Below are positions 32,201 through 43,198 of a DNA stretch of 64,000 bases, piece after piece. The translations under genes were made by a program, and so were the position numbers. Under the pieces are notes generated by a model. That model was not told the DNA's origin. It worked only from the letters and a program-made list of their open reading frames with translations, and did no database searches. Position 1 is the first letter of the stretch. Each line of letters opens with the position of its first letter. This stretch comes from Arachnopeziza araneosa. Its lineage: Eukaryota > Ascomycota > Leotiomycetes > Helotiales > Arachnopezizaceae. Where the stretch lies: assembly GCA_003988855.1 (NCBI GenBank), contig QYAI01000116.1, forward strand, positions 56,337 through 120,336. The letters run 5' to 3'.

Positions 32201-35200
32201 GATCGACATCTCCATCAATCTTTGTTCCATCGTCGTTCGCGATGGTGGAAACAAATTTTAACGAGAGGCCCGAAGTAGAGTTCGCAATGCATAGCGCTGG
32301 ATTGATGGTGATTCGGGAAATGTCAGTAGGAAGTTGAATTGCCTGAAGCCGACCATCACCAGGGAAACAGTATGCAAGAAGAATCGATTGAATAGCAGCA
32401 TCCAATGGCGCGGGGTGAATAATTAGTCTCTTCTCGGGATTGATACTCTCAGGAACCGCAATTAGACCAGTTGCAACACCAAGCTTTCTCTCCATTGATG
32501 AAAGTGCCTTGAATGGACCTGTGTAACCGTACCCGTAACCAGCAAAGGAGTTATAGAACCGATCAGAATCTACCTCCATCATCGCGTATTGGGGTTTAGG
32601 GATGGGAGGCAGGATATCTAGTACTTGGTCCCCAAAAGTAATATGAAGAATACCATTCGCATTAAGTGACATAGGTCCAGGTTCTTTGCTTCCAGTTGAA
32701 AAGAAACAGAACTTGGCAGTCAGAACAGCTCCAAGGCGCTGGATATCTGTCAGTGAAACATGGATCTCCACGCTTGAGTCTTCAGTGTCAAAAACAAGTG
32801 GCTGGCCAATTGTGAAATCTCTCAAGTCGATTAGTTTCATCGACTCGCTGCCGGCGATCTCTCGGGCGGCTTCGAAAGCGGTCGACATGTAACCAGCGGC
32901 CGGGAATACCATTTGACCTTGAATTTTATGGCCAGGAATCCATGGTAATTCTCTAGGAATGAGATAGTTGTTCCATCGGACTTGCGAATCAGACGAATTT
33001 GGACACCTGGTGCCTAGTAGTTCGTGTGGTTGAGTTTGCCGCTCACGGAAGGTCTTTGAAATACGAGACTCGTGCCAGTATGCGCGCTCATGTTCCCAGG
33101 AGTATGGTGGAAGTCCTTTGAGCAAACTTGGCTGTTCCGCATTGTTCAATAGCCCATCGACCCCTGTGAAGTCAATAACCGGCTTGCCAATAGAAGCCCA
33201 AATATAACCAAGACCGTTGGCAAAAGCTTCAATATCGTTGACACCACGACTCAGGAGACCAGTGTATGGAATAGTATCACCCAAGGCATCTTGAATGACC
33301 TGACTCGCAGGTCCCTTTAAGCCTGGATGTGGTCCAAGCTCAATTGCTAGATCAAAAGTTGCCTCTCCAAGAGCATATTCAACGGCTTGCGAGAACAAAA
33401 CTGGAGAAACGAGGTTGCTAACCCAGTATGAATCGCTCAGACTTTCCTTTACTTCACTTATGTCTTTTTGATAGACACTCGACACCCACAAACAATCAGG
33501 GTTCGCGGGACGTCGAGCTTGGATTCCACACGCTCGAAGCGAGCTGATGTATGCATCGGAGCAGGCGCTCATGTGATGGGAGTGATAGGCTTTGTCGACC
33601 TTGAGTATTCTGGCAAATTTCTTCTCTTCCTCAAACACCGCTCTCACATTCTCAATTGCATCGGCGTCTCCAGAGATGGTTACGCTGGTTGCAGAATTGC
33701 TAGCGGCCACGACACATTTTCCCCTAAATCTTCTGAGATTGCAGAACTCTTGAGCATCTTCATAGGACGTGCCCACTGCGATCATAGCTCCGGCTTGTCC
33801 CTTCTTACCTTGAGCTAGACGCAGGTTGACACCACGGTAGTAGGCAACGCGAATGGCGTCGCTCGCAGAGAGGTATCCTGCAGCGTATGCTGCACCGATT
33901 TCACCGGACGAATGGCCAACCACTGCTGTAAATTTAATTCCAGCAGCTTGAATGAGATCGACCAAAATGATTTGCACTGCGGTACAGAGTGGCTGAGACA
34001 ATGCTGCTTCACCAACACGAGATAGCTTTTTGTCAGCCAAAAGCTCAGCTTTGATGCTCCATTCGGGAGGATCGGGTAGCTCAGATAGACTTCGCTCCAA
34101 ACTATCAACGATTTTCTGAACTGCGGGGGAGCTTAAAAGCTTGGCTCCCATTTGTGCCCATTGCGCGCCTTGACCAGTGAAGACGCCAAGGACACGCAAT
34201 GGACCCGGGATGGCGATTGGTGTAACTGGCTTTTCGCCTTTTCCTTCCACAAACATATCAAGCTTTGAGCAGAGACTTGAAACATCAGTTCCCGCAAAGT
34301 TTATCCTCAGTGGAAAGGCGGCTCTTCTTGTGCTCAGCGTATGTGACAAGTCACGCAAATTGATTGATTGTCCAGTCTTTAAAAACGCTGAGTATGATGC
34401 TACGACAGCTGCAAGAGCACGTTCCGAAGTGGCTGAAAATGTAAATGGAGTGTATACACGAACATTCTCATCGCGTATTGGAAATTCTTTGTTAAAGCTT
34501 TCCAATATGCAATGCGCGTTGGCACCTCCAAACCCGAAGGAGTTAACGCTTGCTCGTCGAGGCGCACCAGGTTCAACTGCAGGCCATGGTTTGGCTTTCA
34601 CCGCAATCTCCAGATTATTATAGAATGGCTTCACGGCAGGAGCAAGCTTCTCAAATAGCCTGTTCGGTGGAATGACCCCATTTTGCAAAGCTAGAGAAGC
34701 TTTGATGAGGCCAGCAAGCCCTGCCGTTCCTTCGGTATGACCAACGACGGTCTTGATTGAACCTACAAATAAAGGATCTGGATTGGCCGTTCCTCTGGGG
34801 CGGTTGTTCTTCCAAAATGCGGTGCTGATGGCCTCAGCTTCGATAGGATCTCCGGCTGGCGTGCCAGTACCGTGGGCTTCGAAGTCTGCAGTATCTTGGG
34901 GTCAGCAATGCTTCATCAAAAGTGAAGACTCAAAGATAGTATGGAAGTCGGTACATACATTGGGGACGGTCACGTGGATTAGTCAAATCCAATCCCGCTT
35001 TCGCGTAAGTTGCCTCAATCAACGCGGCTTGAGCGCTTGCGCTTGGCATGGTGATGCCTTTCGTTCTTCCATCCTGATTGAGTCCCGTCTCCCTAATTAT
35101 GCACTCGATATGATCTCCGTCTTCGATGGCCGCACTCAAAGTCTTAAGCACAACAGACGCAATACCTTCTCCACGCGCATATCCATTCGCTCGTTCGTCC

Positions 35201-35913
35201 CACATGAACGATCGCCCATCTGGCGACAGCATCTTGAGATTGCTCTCAGCGATATATTGTTCTGGTCCAAGCAACAAGTTTGCTCCTGCGGCTACAGCAA
35301 CTCGACATTCCCCCGAGCGAAGAATCTGTGCCGCTTGATGGACAGCGACAAGGGATGAGGAGCATGCCGTATCGATGGTCATAGAAGGCCCCCGCCAATC
35401 GAAGAAGTACGATATGCGATTCGAGATGATACTTCGGGCGGTTCCAGTTGCAAAATATGTAGGAAAATAGGACGTATCTCGTCCCAGCAAATCGGCGTAA
35501 TCAGCACACATCAAACCCACATAAACCGCTGTTTGCGAGCCCTGCAACTCCTCGATCGAAAGGCCCGCAGCTTCTATGCTCTCATAGACTGTTTCGAGGA
35601 GGAGTCGCTGTTGGGGATCAATGGAGTGAGCTTCAGAGGCTTTAATCCCAAAGAATTGAGCATCGAATTGTCGATAATCTTCGGATAGAACGTATGAGTG
35701 TCGAACATTGCTAGTTCCGTGATGGGTGTTATCAGAGTGATAAAAGCCATCGGGGTTGAATCGATTCTCTGGAATCTTGCTCTGAACATCACGGGGTTCT
35801 CGCAATAGTTCCCACAATTTGGATGGGTTTGTGGATTCTCCTGGAAATCGACATCCAGTGCCAATTACGGCAATTGGTTCGTTTCCTTGGCCGATCTTCT
35901 TTTGGGCGGCCAT
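23268..35913 (-). CDS. Hybrid PKS-NRPS: KS-AT-DH-MT-(ER0)-KR-ACP-C-A-PCP-R
   Basis: Six exons (35913-34959, 34885-29362, 29313-29021, 28888-28478, 28428-26314, 26257-23268) join in phase to 4095 residues. KS: DTACSSS (Cys184), EAHGTGT (His323), VGHTEG (His368). AT: GHSSGE (Ser644). DH: H in IPGHKIQGQMVFP (about 971), Asp in APLDAAIQS (about 1147). C-MT: LEIGAGTGGAT (about 1413). Residues about 1830-2000 are a decayed ER lacking the glycine-rich nucleotide motif. KR: GLTGGLGLSL (about 2110). ACP: GVDSL (Ser2425). A Lys/Pro/Thr-rich linker (about 2480-2650) leads to the C domain with intact HHxxxDG (2784-2790). A: LYTSGSTGVPKG (about 3258), Lys3618. PCP: IGGSSLLL (Ser3680). R: LTGSTGFLG, with Tyr3929 and Lys3933 kept, favouring reductive release to an aldehyde; Dieckmann closure is the alternative. 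It is the scaffold synthase of the cluster. Confidence 0.97.
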
Positions 35914-36765
35914 TTTGTGTTATAGATCAAGCTCAATTATTGGCTTAGTCAACTACAGTAAAAGTAGAAAGATTTGTGGTTTCGAGGGCAATGGTAAGTC
36001 ATGAAGGCTCGACAGTCTCCTAGTCGAGAGTTCTGGAGAGATCCTGTTGTTGAAACGCTGCTGCTTTCGTTCAAGTTGATTGATCTAAAGGCTGCTTTTG
36101 TTATCGGGGCTTGTCATGCTTGATTTGGTGTCTTACGCTGTGAGAGAACCCCCGAACTCAACTGTATCGGCATTCGGGACCCAATCTCCGATACGAGTTG
36201 TATGTCAACTGTACAACCCGCTGATCTAATGTAAGAGGACCGAATCCGAAAAGGATTGCTTTTTGATCCGTGCTCTCCTTCAGCGGCAAAAAATATCCAA
36301 AGCCCGACTAAGTGGCAGTGCTTGTGGACTCTGGGTGGTAAGTTCCAAATGTCTATTTCTCGAAGTAGTTTCCTACTCTGTCACAGTCATATTTTTCAAA
36401 CCCCCCCAGGCGGAAACACGGTCTTTCAGCAGATTGTCAGTGAAAGATCCTAAGTCATGATTTTATCTGCTGCCCAGTCTGAGTCGTTTGCTTCTGAATG
36501 TGGAGGTAGAGGGTCTTGAGCATTTGGTAGTCGTTGAAACGCTGTACCCTACGAGTGTATTGTTTTGATGGATGGGATTTTCACTTAACTCGAGACTGTA
36601 AACATGATTTTAATATTTTTAATCTCAAGTGCATACAAATATCTCCACCTCCCCTTTCACACCGCAATTTTCGCTTTCTTATCATTCCTAGACTAGTTTT
36701 TGACCATTCTCTACCCTTTGGAAATAGAATCAGTCTCCGAGGGTGTGTGATGTTTCCATCACTTT
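35914..36765. promoter_or_regulatory. PKS-NRPS promoter region
   Basis: This 852-bp spacer carries the synthase promoter and, at its right end, the 3' flank of P450 no. 2. It includes AGAACCCCCGAA at 36145-36156, the reverse complement of a 12-mer in the Diels-Alderase/trans-ER promoter. CTCCGATACGA at 36186-36196 matches half of a palindrome in the P450 no. 2/calycin promoter. Another ATTCGGG lies at 36172-36178. No gene is seen. Confidence 0.55.
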
Positions 36766-38488
36766 TCAAGCGTCCCATTTTCTCGACTTGAACAAGAATT
36801 TGGTGTCCAACCCCGGTGCCCAAGAACCATTTGGAAGGGAAGTCTTTGCAGGCTTTCCTTCACCATATGCAAACTTGAAATCATAGTTCATGATTAAGTG
36901 GGCCAGCGCAATTTTGATTGTGCTGTTCGCAAAGAGTCGCCCAGGACATGCCATTACTCCATCACCCCATCCTGGAGAATCAGCGCCAGTGCTCACGAAT
37001 TGATACTTGCTCTCCATTCCGGGACCTTTTCTGATTTCATGAAAACGCAATCCATTGTATTCTTCCGGTTTCTCCCAAAGCTCCTTGGAAGTATGGATGT
37101 GGTGAACGTCAACGCAAATTAGCGTTCCAGCAGGCAGAGTTGGGCCAATTGATAGCTTCGTCGGAATTCTCAGGAATCGATAAAGAGCAACTATTTAATT
37201 ATTAGACTCTCGGGTTGTTTTGGTCGGAGCGGAAATACTCACGTAGACTGAATGGGTTTGTTCTCGATGATTCTCTCATCGCGCTGTCCATTTTTCTGAG
37301 CTCTGCTAGATGTGTTTTGGGCAATTTGCCATTCACCATAACCTCTCGCAGCTCTTGGCGCAGGATTTCGATCAAACCCGGCTGAGCCGCCAACTCCATC
37401 AAAATCAGATACAAAGCAGCAGCACTTGATGGAGTCGACTCGAATGAAACAGTGACATAGTCCAGGAGCAATTGACTAAGGGTCGCTTCCTCTGGCTTGT
37501 ATCGGGTCATCAGAGCTGCGGTGAAAGGCACTTTGCCGTCCTCGGTCAATTTCAATACGTCCTTTTTGTCTTTGGCGTTCAGAAAGTCCTGCATGTCCTT
37601 CTTAACAACTCCTTTAAGCGCCCACTTCATTCTCCATTTCGTTATGATAGCAGGTAGAAAGATCAGTGGCGCAAGGAGCGATTGAAGGATACGAGGAACT
37701 GGACTAATGACAAATGTGCCAACCATGACCTCAAAGGGAAACTTGCCCACCAAATTGACCCAACGCTTACTTCTCCCGAGCTCTCTTCCGACGAATGAGC
37801 AAGCGTTTGTCATCGTGATCATTTCAACCACGGCGGGGAAGAGCTTGACTTCCTTCCAGTCTGCGCAATCACCAATGACGTCGTCGGCTGCCGCCTTTGC
37901 ATCTTCTTGTCGAGAAGGAACTTTTATAGGAATACTGCGAGCTAAATCGATGCTGACTGCTTTCAGAACTGCAGGTGTCTCGGTCCCTGCAGTTGTGTAG
38001 TGACCAAAATAAGTTTTCAGGAAGAAATCTTGAGCAGATGCAATATGCGGTGGTAGTTTCTTGATCTCATCGAATGAAGAGGATGGGAAGATGACGTAAG
38101 AAAGTCCTTGTGTTTTGACAATGTAAGGCGTATCGGGGTACTATGAAAAACTTAGTTCTCGTCGTATAAAGATTTCTCTTTCTGAGCCACTGACCAGTCT
38201 TTTGCCCTCTTCGACTAGTTGTTTGAAGTCAAGTTTGTGCTGTTTTGACCCTCCAATAATTGGAATTCCCAGCTTTTCAATTTCACTCTTTCCTTGCAAC
38301 GCTCTCCAAATGTAAAACGTCAGGAAAAATATTCCAGAGGATAGAATTAGGATCGTAACTGGGTGCATCTGTCGAAATATTTGTGCAACCATAAATTTGA
38401 ACATCTGCCATCTCGACAATCGCAAAGGAGCGAGCGTTTGGCGGATGATTGCGATTTGCTCAAGAATATCGAAATCTAGCAGCGCCAT
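36766..38488 (-). CDS. Cytochrome P450 no. 2 with non-canonical I-helix
   Basis: Three exons, 38488-38195, 38140-37243 and 37190-36766, with introns of 54 and 52 nt, give 538 residues. The N-terminus has about 45 polar residues before the membrane helix (VTILILSSGIFFLTFYIW). The K-helix motif is MRESSR (ExxR) and the haem loop is GWGDGVMACPGR with Cys479. The loop has Trp where Phe is usual. The I-helix region reads VSFESTPSSAAA, without the usual Ala/Gly-Gly-x-Asp/Glu-Thr oxygen-activation motif. It is divergent from the small calycin gene and separated from the synthase only by the PKS promoter, so co-regulation is likely. A tailoring or ring-forming oxidation is inferred; the family is certain, the reaction is not. 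Confidence 0.92.
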
Positions 38489-38834
38489 TTTGCAAGTTGG
38501 GCTTGGCGTCGTAATTGAAAGCGCTGTTGAAGAACCAGGAATTCAAAATATAGCTGGAATTGGTGTTTGAGCTTTTGTTGAAGAGTTTGGGTTTGATTTA
38601 CTTTTTTGTTGGTATTTTTGACCTCATTCCCGACGCGAGTAAGCATGGGTTTTACGTACCGAATTGGCTCCACACCGACTCCGATACGATTCGGAGAATG
38701 ATCCCGCATTTCTGACTCTCATAGAGTTCTCTTTAGGATGCACTTTCAGTTTGAGCTAAGTAAATTCAGGATTCTGTCCACCTCGATCGAAACTTCCCGA
38801 TTTTTAGAGCATATTCCATGCTCGTGTTTGAATT
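38489..38834. promoter_or_regulatory. Divergent promoter of P450 no. 2 and the small calycin gene
   Basis: The 346-bp spacer holds a perfect inverted repeat CTCCGA-N6-TCGGAG at 38679-38696. Upstream at 38659-38671 is CCGAATTGGCTCC, which recurs almost unchanged at 41105-41116. Both look like Zn2Cys6 binding sites; binding is not shown. Confidence 0.6.
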
Positions 38835-39511
38835 ATGGCAGCTCCAGATTCTAAAACGGTACTGAACATGACAGGAGTATGGCAAATTGTCAGTAAAACT
38901 AAATGATGATCTTTCCTCTCTGACAAGATATCAGAATCGAACTCTTTCCGATGATATTAATCAAATGTTTGTACTGGTAAGGATGTTCGGTCTTCCGCCA
39001 TCAAAGCTTGGCTAAGCATTGTATCTGTTAGCAAGGAATTCCTTGGTTGCTGCGCAAACTCATAGCCTTCACTACCGTGCAACTTTCAATGAAGCAAGGA
39101 ACTTTATCTGCGGGTGGCTCTGGTGAAAACACAATGGAAATGCCGGTCACAACTATCCACGTGACACAGACTGTCAGTCCGGGCAACTTCAATTCGGAGG
39201 ATACATATATCTTGGACTCGGTACCCCGGAAGTCTACAGTCCCAATTTTTGGAGGCATATCAGTTATGGCAGAGCATGTATTAGTGACTAGTATCGAAAA
39301 TCCAGACGTTCGTGCCAAGTTTGAGATGAGTGGGTCGCAGTCTGCGATTGTGGATACTGTGAGAAGTTTGGGGAATGGGTGGTCAACAGTCTCTGTATGG
39401 GGGTTCGATGAGATTGACGGGAATAGGTATCATACGAGGTACAGTTTGACAAGGAAGGGTAATCAGGAACTCAAATTGAGGGTTGTTTATGATTTTATTC
39501 GCGAAATTTGA
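38835..39511 (+). CDS. Small calycin/lipocalin-like protein, candidate accessory cyclase
   Basis: Three exons, 38835-38888, 38935-38976 and 39032-39511, with introns of 46 and 55 nt, give 191 residues. The splice-joined N-terminus reads TGVWQI-NRTLSDDINQMFVL-QGIPWLLRK. It fits a fungal family of about 180-190 residues that typically opens GKWxxNKTLSDDxDxxLxLQGIxWLxRK. The end, VWGFDEIDGNRYHTR..LKLRVVYDF, is also typical. There is no signal peptide, so it is probably cytosolic. From memory, a small calycin-like protein of this size acts in ring closure in GKK1032/pyrrocidine-type pathways. Adjacent position to the Diels-Alderase and a shared promoter with P450 no. 2 support membership of the cluster. 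Its exact role is unknown. Confidence 0.85.
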
Positions 39512-39654
39512 GGAAAGCATTTCTACAGACGAAAACATGTATTCTAATTGGGCAAATTTTGACTTCCACCCTGCCCCATTGAAATCGAACCTTATGAAAG
39601 ATGGGTGATTTCTTCCCATAGCCATCGAATGGTCGTATGAACCCACTCCATTCC

Positions 39655-40890
39655 TCATTTATATTGATTAGTAAAGAGGGGAGAACTATCAGGAAAGTTC
39701 AAAGCTTCAGTCAACGCAACACCCCGAAACTGCTCCAAGCCGACCGGACCACCACTTGAGCTACAAGAAAATCCACTCCCTCCGCGACCTTTTCCAACCA
39801 AATACTCAAATGCGATATTTTTATGCTCCATGATGAAAGTCCAATGCTTCTGTCTTCGAGGAGAGATCAATTCAAGCTCATATCCGGTGACCTTATCTCG
39901 CAAAGTACCCGTAACCGAACCGTCATAAGTTTTCGTCATTAACACATAATCTTCAGTATCAGACTCCTCGCCTAACGTGCTAGAGAATATTTTTTCTCCT
40001 TCCTGCATGAGAAGAATTGACGGATGCTCTTTTCCATCAATTCTTGATGTGAATCTCATGTAAGACAGAGAATATGGACCCGCAGTCATTCTCACTGCAT
40101 TCATCGCCTTAAGACAAGTGAACCAATTGAAAGGTGACCAAAGACGGTTGTGTCCTCCGAGTCCCTCCCAAGCAAAATTGCTCTCTCCTTTGACGATCAA
40201 GTCTACCTTGACCTCGCCAACTGGAATAGGTTCTACCCAGTGGAAATGTGGTGAGATTGCTGTTGAAGCATTTCCAGAAGGCCAAGTTGACGCATCGGCA
40301 TAGCGAGGAAGCGTTTTTGATTTCATGATAATGTTTCCCTTCAAGTCAGGCGTTATCATTCCAAGTCTCAACTGACTCATATCTTTCGAAATCTCCCAGG
40401 TGTAACTGAAATCGCCGCCTTTCCAAGTGCCCTTCGTTCTGTCAGAACATGACTCAACGATTGAGTCACTTGCGTAATCAACCCTTCCAAATCGAGTCCC
40501 ATTTGCATAGGCAAGTTCTGCAGAGATACGCAGATTTCCAGTTCCCATGAGTGAAAGACCTGGATCGCGATAGAATCCGAATATGAAAGCATACATTCCG
40601 TCTTCCGAGATCCCATCAAACTCCCACTGTTCTCCCGTACTAGAGTTCAATGGGAGAATCTTTGGGGCCTCAAAATCGTCAAGTGGGCTGGTTGAGAGCC
40701 AGATGTCTGCACTGGATTTTGCTGTATCGTATGCAGTCATGTGACTTGTCTTGCATTTTCCGCTGTTTCCAAGAACCGCTTGGTCATTTCCAGACCATTG
40801 AGACTCCCAAGCGTCTGGGAAGTCATATTCCCAGGCCTTTGCAAGTAGAAAGATGTTGAAGAGACCGAAAGTGGTCCGTGAGGAAAACAT
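39655..40890 (-). CDS. Lipocalin-like Diels-Alderase (CcsF/CghA/Fsa2 family)
   Basis: A single 411-residue frame starts with a signal peptide or signal anchor (TTFGLFNIFLLAKAWEYDF). The fold is the two-domain calycin of fungal intramolecular Diels-Alderases. Diagnostic segments are SPHFHWVEPIPVGEV, FAWEGLGGHNRLWSPFNWF and, near the end, FEYLVGKGRGGSGFS. Relatives catalyse [4+2] cyclisation of linear polyene pyrrolinones or tetramates to decalin, isoindolone or tricyclic cores. N-glycosylation-type NxS/T sites suit passage through the ER. It converges on the small calycin gene and is divergent from the trans-ER, with a shared promoter. Which ring system it forms cannot be read from sequence. 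Confidence 0.9.
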   Translation of the reverse strand: MFSSRTTFGLFNIFLLAKAWEYDFPDAWESQWSGNDQAVLGNSGKCKTSHMTAYDTAKSSADIWLSTSPLDDFEAPKILPLNSSTGEQWEFDGISEDGMYAFIFGFYRDPGLSLMGTGNLRISAELAYANGTRFGRVDYASDSIVESCSDRTKGTWKGGDFSYTWEISKDMSQLRLGMITPDLKGNIIMKSKTLPRYADASTWPSGNASTAISPHFHWVEPIPVGEVKVDLIVKGESNFAWEGLGGHNRLWSPFNWFTCLKAMNAVRMTAGPYSLSYMRFTSRIDGKEHPSILLMQEGEKIFSSTLGEESDTEDYVLMTKTYDGSVTGTLRDKVTGYELELISPRRQKHWTFIMEHKNIAFEYLVGKGRGGSGFSCSSSGGPVGLEQFRGVALTEALNFPDSSPLFTNQYK

Positions 40891-41253
40891 GGCAGATTTA
40901 GTTGCAATAAATTCTTTAAAAGAATGGTTGAAAGTTGAATCTCAAGTCTTGAGGTTGAAAGAAAGCTAATAATCTCACAACATAGGGAGACTTTTTTCTA
41001 GCCATGTTTCTACAAAAGCCTATAGCGTTCCGAGTGGATGCGATGATTCGGTGGTGAGAAGGCCGAGTTCCTGACTAAGCGTTCGGGGGTTCTACATAAC
41101 AAAGCCGAATGGCTCCGAAGAGCATTCACATTTTGGAATGAGCACCTCTATTATTCTTTACTGAGACACGATGCATCTTCTTGGCTTCGCATTTTTTTAC
41201 CATTTAGGTTATCCTCACCGTTTTTCAAGCAGGAAAGGAGAAAACGCTGCACG
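40891..41253. promoter_or_regulatory. Divergent promoter of the Diels-Alderase and trans-enoyl reductase genes
   Basis: The 363-bp spacer carries GATTCGGTGG at 41045-41054, TTCGGGGGTTCT at 41082-41093 and CCGAATGGCTCC at 41105-41116. The second is present inverted in the PKS promoter and the third in the P450 no. 2/calycin promoter. Confidence 0.6.
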
Positions 41254-42433
41254 ATGGCCCCCGAACCCGTTACAGTGATTCCTTCACATATTCCAAAAAC
41301 CCAAACAGCAATCCTCCAGGTTGACGATGGAGTCCTTCAGATCACTCATGATGTCCCTCTTCCTCACGTCCCTGCGGATCGAATGCTTGTGAAAATTGTC
41401 GCGGTTGCCCTCAACCCATGCGATTACAAAATGCCGTATCAATTTCCGTGCAAAGGAGTGCGGAATGGAACGGACTTTGCTGGAATTATTGTGGCCATCG
41501 GCTCTCAAGTTCGGAGTCTACCCTCAAAGCCAAAGTGGAAAGTAGGCGACGAAGTTTTTGCAGCTTGTCATGGTGCCAATTCAATCGATCCAGAACAGGG
41601 ATCGTTTGCACAGTATATCCGCGCTGATCCCGAGCTCCTTTTTAAGAAGCCAGAATATATGTCTTGGGAAGTTGCGGCTGCGACTGGAGCGAGTGGAATT
41701 GCGACCCTCGGCTTGGCTCTTTTCTGGGAGGGAGGCATGGGGCTTGAAGGCACACCTGAGGAGCCTGCTGAAGAGCCGGAGGAGGTTCTTGTTTACGCTG
41801 GTAGCACTTCTGTCGGAACATTAGCTATCCAACTTCTCAGACAGTATGTACTCATCCATTATTCCTTCTTATTTCTCTTTGTTGGATAACACATATCGCA
41901 GCTATGGCCACATTCCGCTTACGACCTGTTCCCCGGCTAATTTTGATCTTGTGAAATCCCGTGGAGCTGAGGTAGTTTGGGACTACAAGTCTCCTACATG
42001 TGCTCAAGATATCAGACAATACACTGAAAATAACCTAGAGCTTATATTGGATCCGATGACAGAAGCTAAGACACAGAGACTCTGCTATCAAGCTATGGGA
42101 AGAGCGGGTGGAAGGTACATAGCTTTGGAAATGTGGCAAGAAATGAATCATACTCGACAAACCATCGAACCGACTTTTATTATGGGGTCGGCAATTATTG
42201 GTAACGAAATCCCATTGGGTAATGGGTATGGTAGCGAAGCCGACCCCGAGAAACGCAAGTTTGGGATCAAGTACTATCAGGAAATTCAGAAGCTATTTGA
42301 TGGGGGAAAACTTCAACCACATCCTGTAACGATTGTTCCGGGTGGATGGCAAGGTGTTCTTGATGGGATTGAACTGCTGAAGTCTAGGACTGTGTCAGCG
42401 CAGAAACTTGTAGTTTTCTTAGGCTCTCCTTAG
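41254..42433 (+). CDS. Trans-acting enoyl reductase (MDR family, LovC/CcsC-like)
   Basis: Exons 41254-41843 and 41902-42433 flank a 58-nt intron (GTATGTACTC..TATCGCAG) and give 373 residues. The medium-chain reductase fold shows the GroES-like part (KIVAVALNPCDYKMP, NGTDFAGIIVAIG, KVGDEVFAACHG). A nucleotide-binding part follows (VLVYAGSTSVGTLAIQLLR). The C-terminal substrate region contains QKLFDGGKLQPHPVTIVPGGWQGVLDGIELLKS. No zinc ligands are seen, as expected of trans-ERs. Such proteins dock on the partner synthase and reduce alpha,beta-enoyl intermediates in selected cycles, compensating for the inactive ER domain seen in the PKS-NRPS here. It starts at the first ATG after the shared promoter. 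Confidence 0.93.
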
Positions 42434-43198
42434 TTCTCTGGAAATTTAAGAAATTGCCTAAATTTAATATGCCAGTTCGAATTATTTTATATATTTATGT
42501 GTTGCAACTGAAATGATCAGGAGAGTTTGTAGACGCTCTACATCGGTGATTCATCACAGCAGAGAGATCTTCGGAGGTTGTTTAGGTGTTTAGACATAGG
42601 AGATAACTGGCGTAGAAGCTATTCAACCAACAAGCATCAAATAAGGATGTCTATCGCGGTTTAAACAACGTAGCTTTTGACTTTGCACTGTGAATGTAAG
42701 CAGGCGTAGAAAGAAAAAGATTCTGTGTTGTTTCGCGCCAATCCTCACCGCCCTTTGCATATGAGAAAAAGAAGTATACTGATGGGTGGGTAAAAGGATG
42801 TTAGAAGAGAATCCGACGTAAAAACCTTCTTTTATACACACAGTTCCAGCTGCTCCTTCCCGATTCGTCCACAGTATGGGCTAATTTACCTAGCACGTGA
42901 CCCACCGCCACTCCACGGTTCTAAGTTTTAAGTAAGATTTTAGTTACATACCTAGGTAGGTAGCTTTCCGGTAATCCCGAGTAAGCAGCACGCAATTGGA
43001 ATAAAACATGAGATTTGCCAGCCAACCCTTGCAATTTCTTAACGCAATAGGTTTGATTTATCAGCTCCATAAACTTGATTTCTCAGCGCCAAGATTTTAT
43101 ATTTCAGCTAAAGCAATCGTTCTGTTCCTTCGGGGGTGATTCTGTTATTTCTATTTGAGTTCTTTCGCATTTGAAGCTGCTATACAGACCATCTTACA
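42434..43198. other. Intergenic region between trans-ER and RidA genes
   Basis: No gene is supported. A TACCTAGGTAGGTA block at 42950-42963 is a simple palindromic motif; a related TACCTACCAAGTACCTACCTAGG stretch lies near 63222-63244. The right end is the promoter of the RidA-family gene. Confidence 0.45.
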
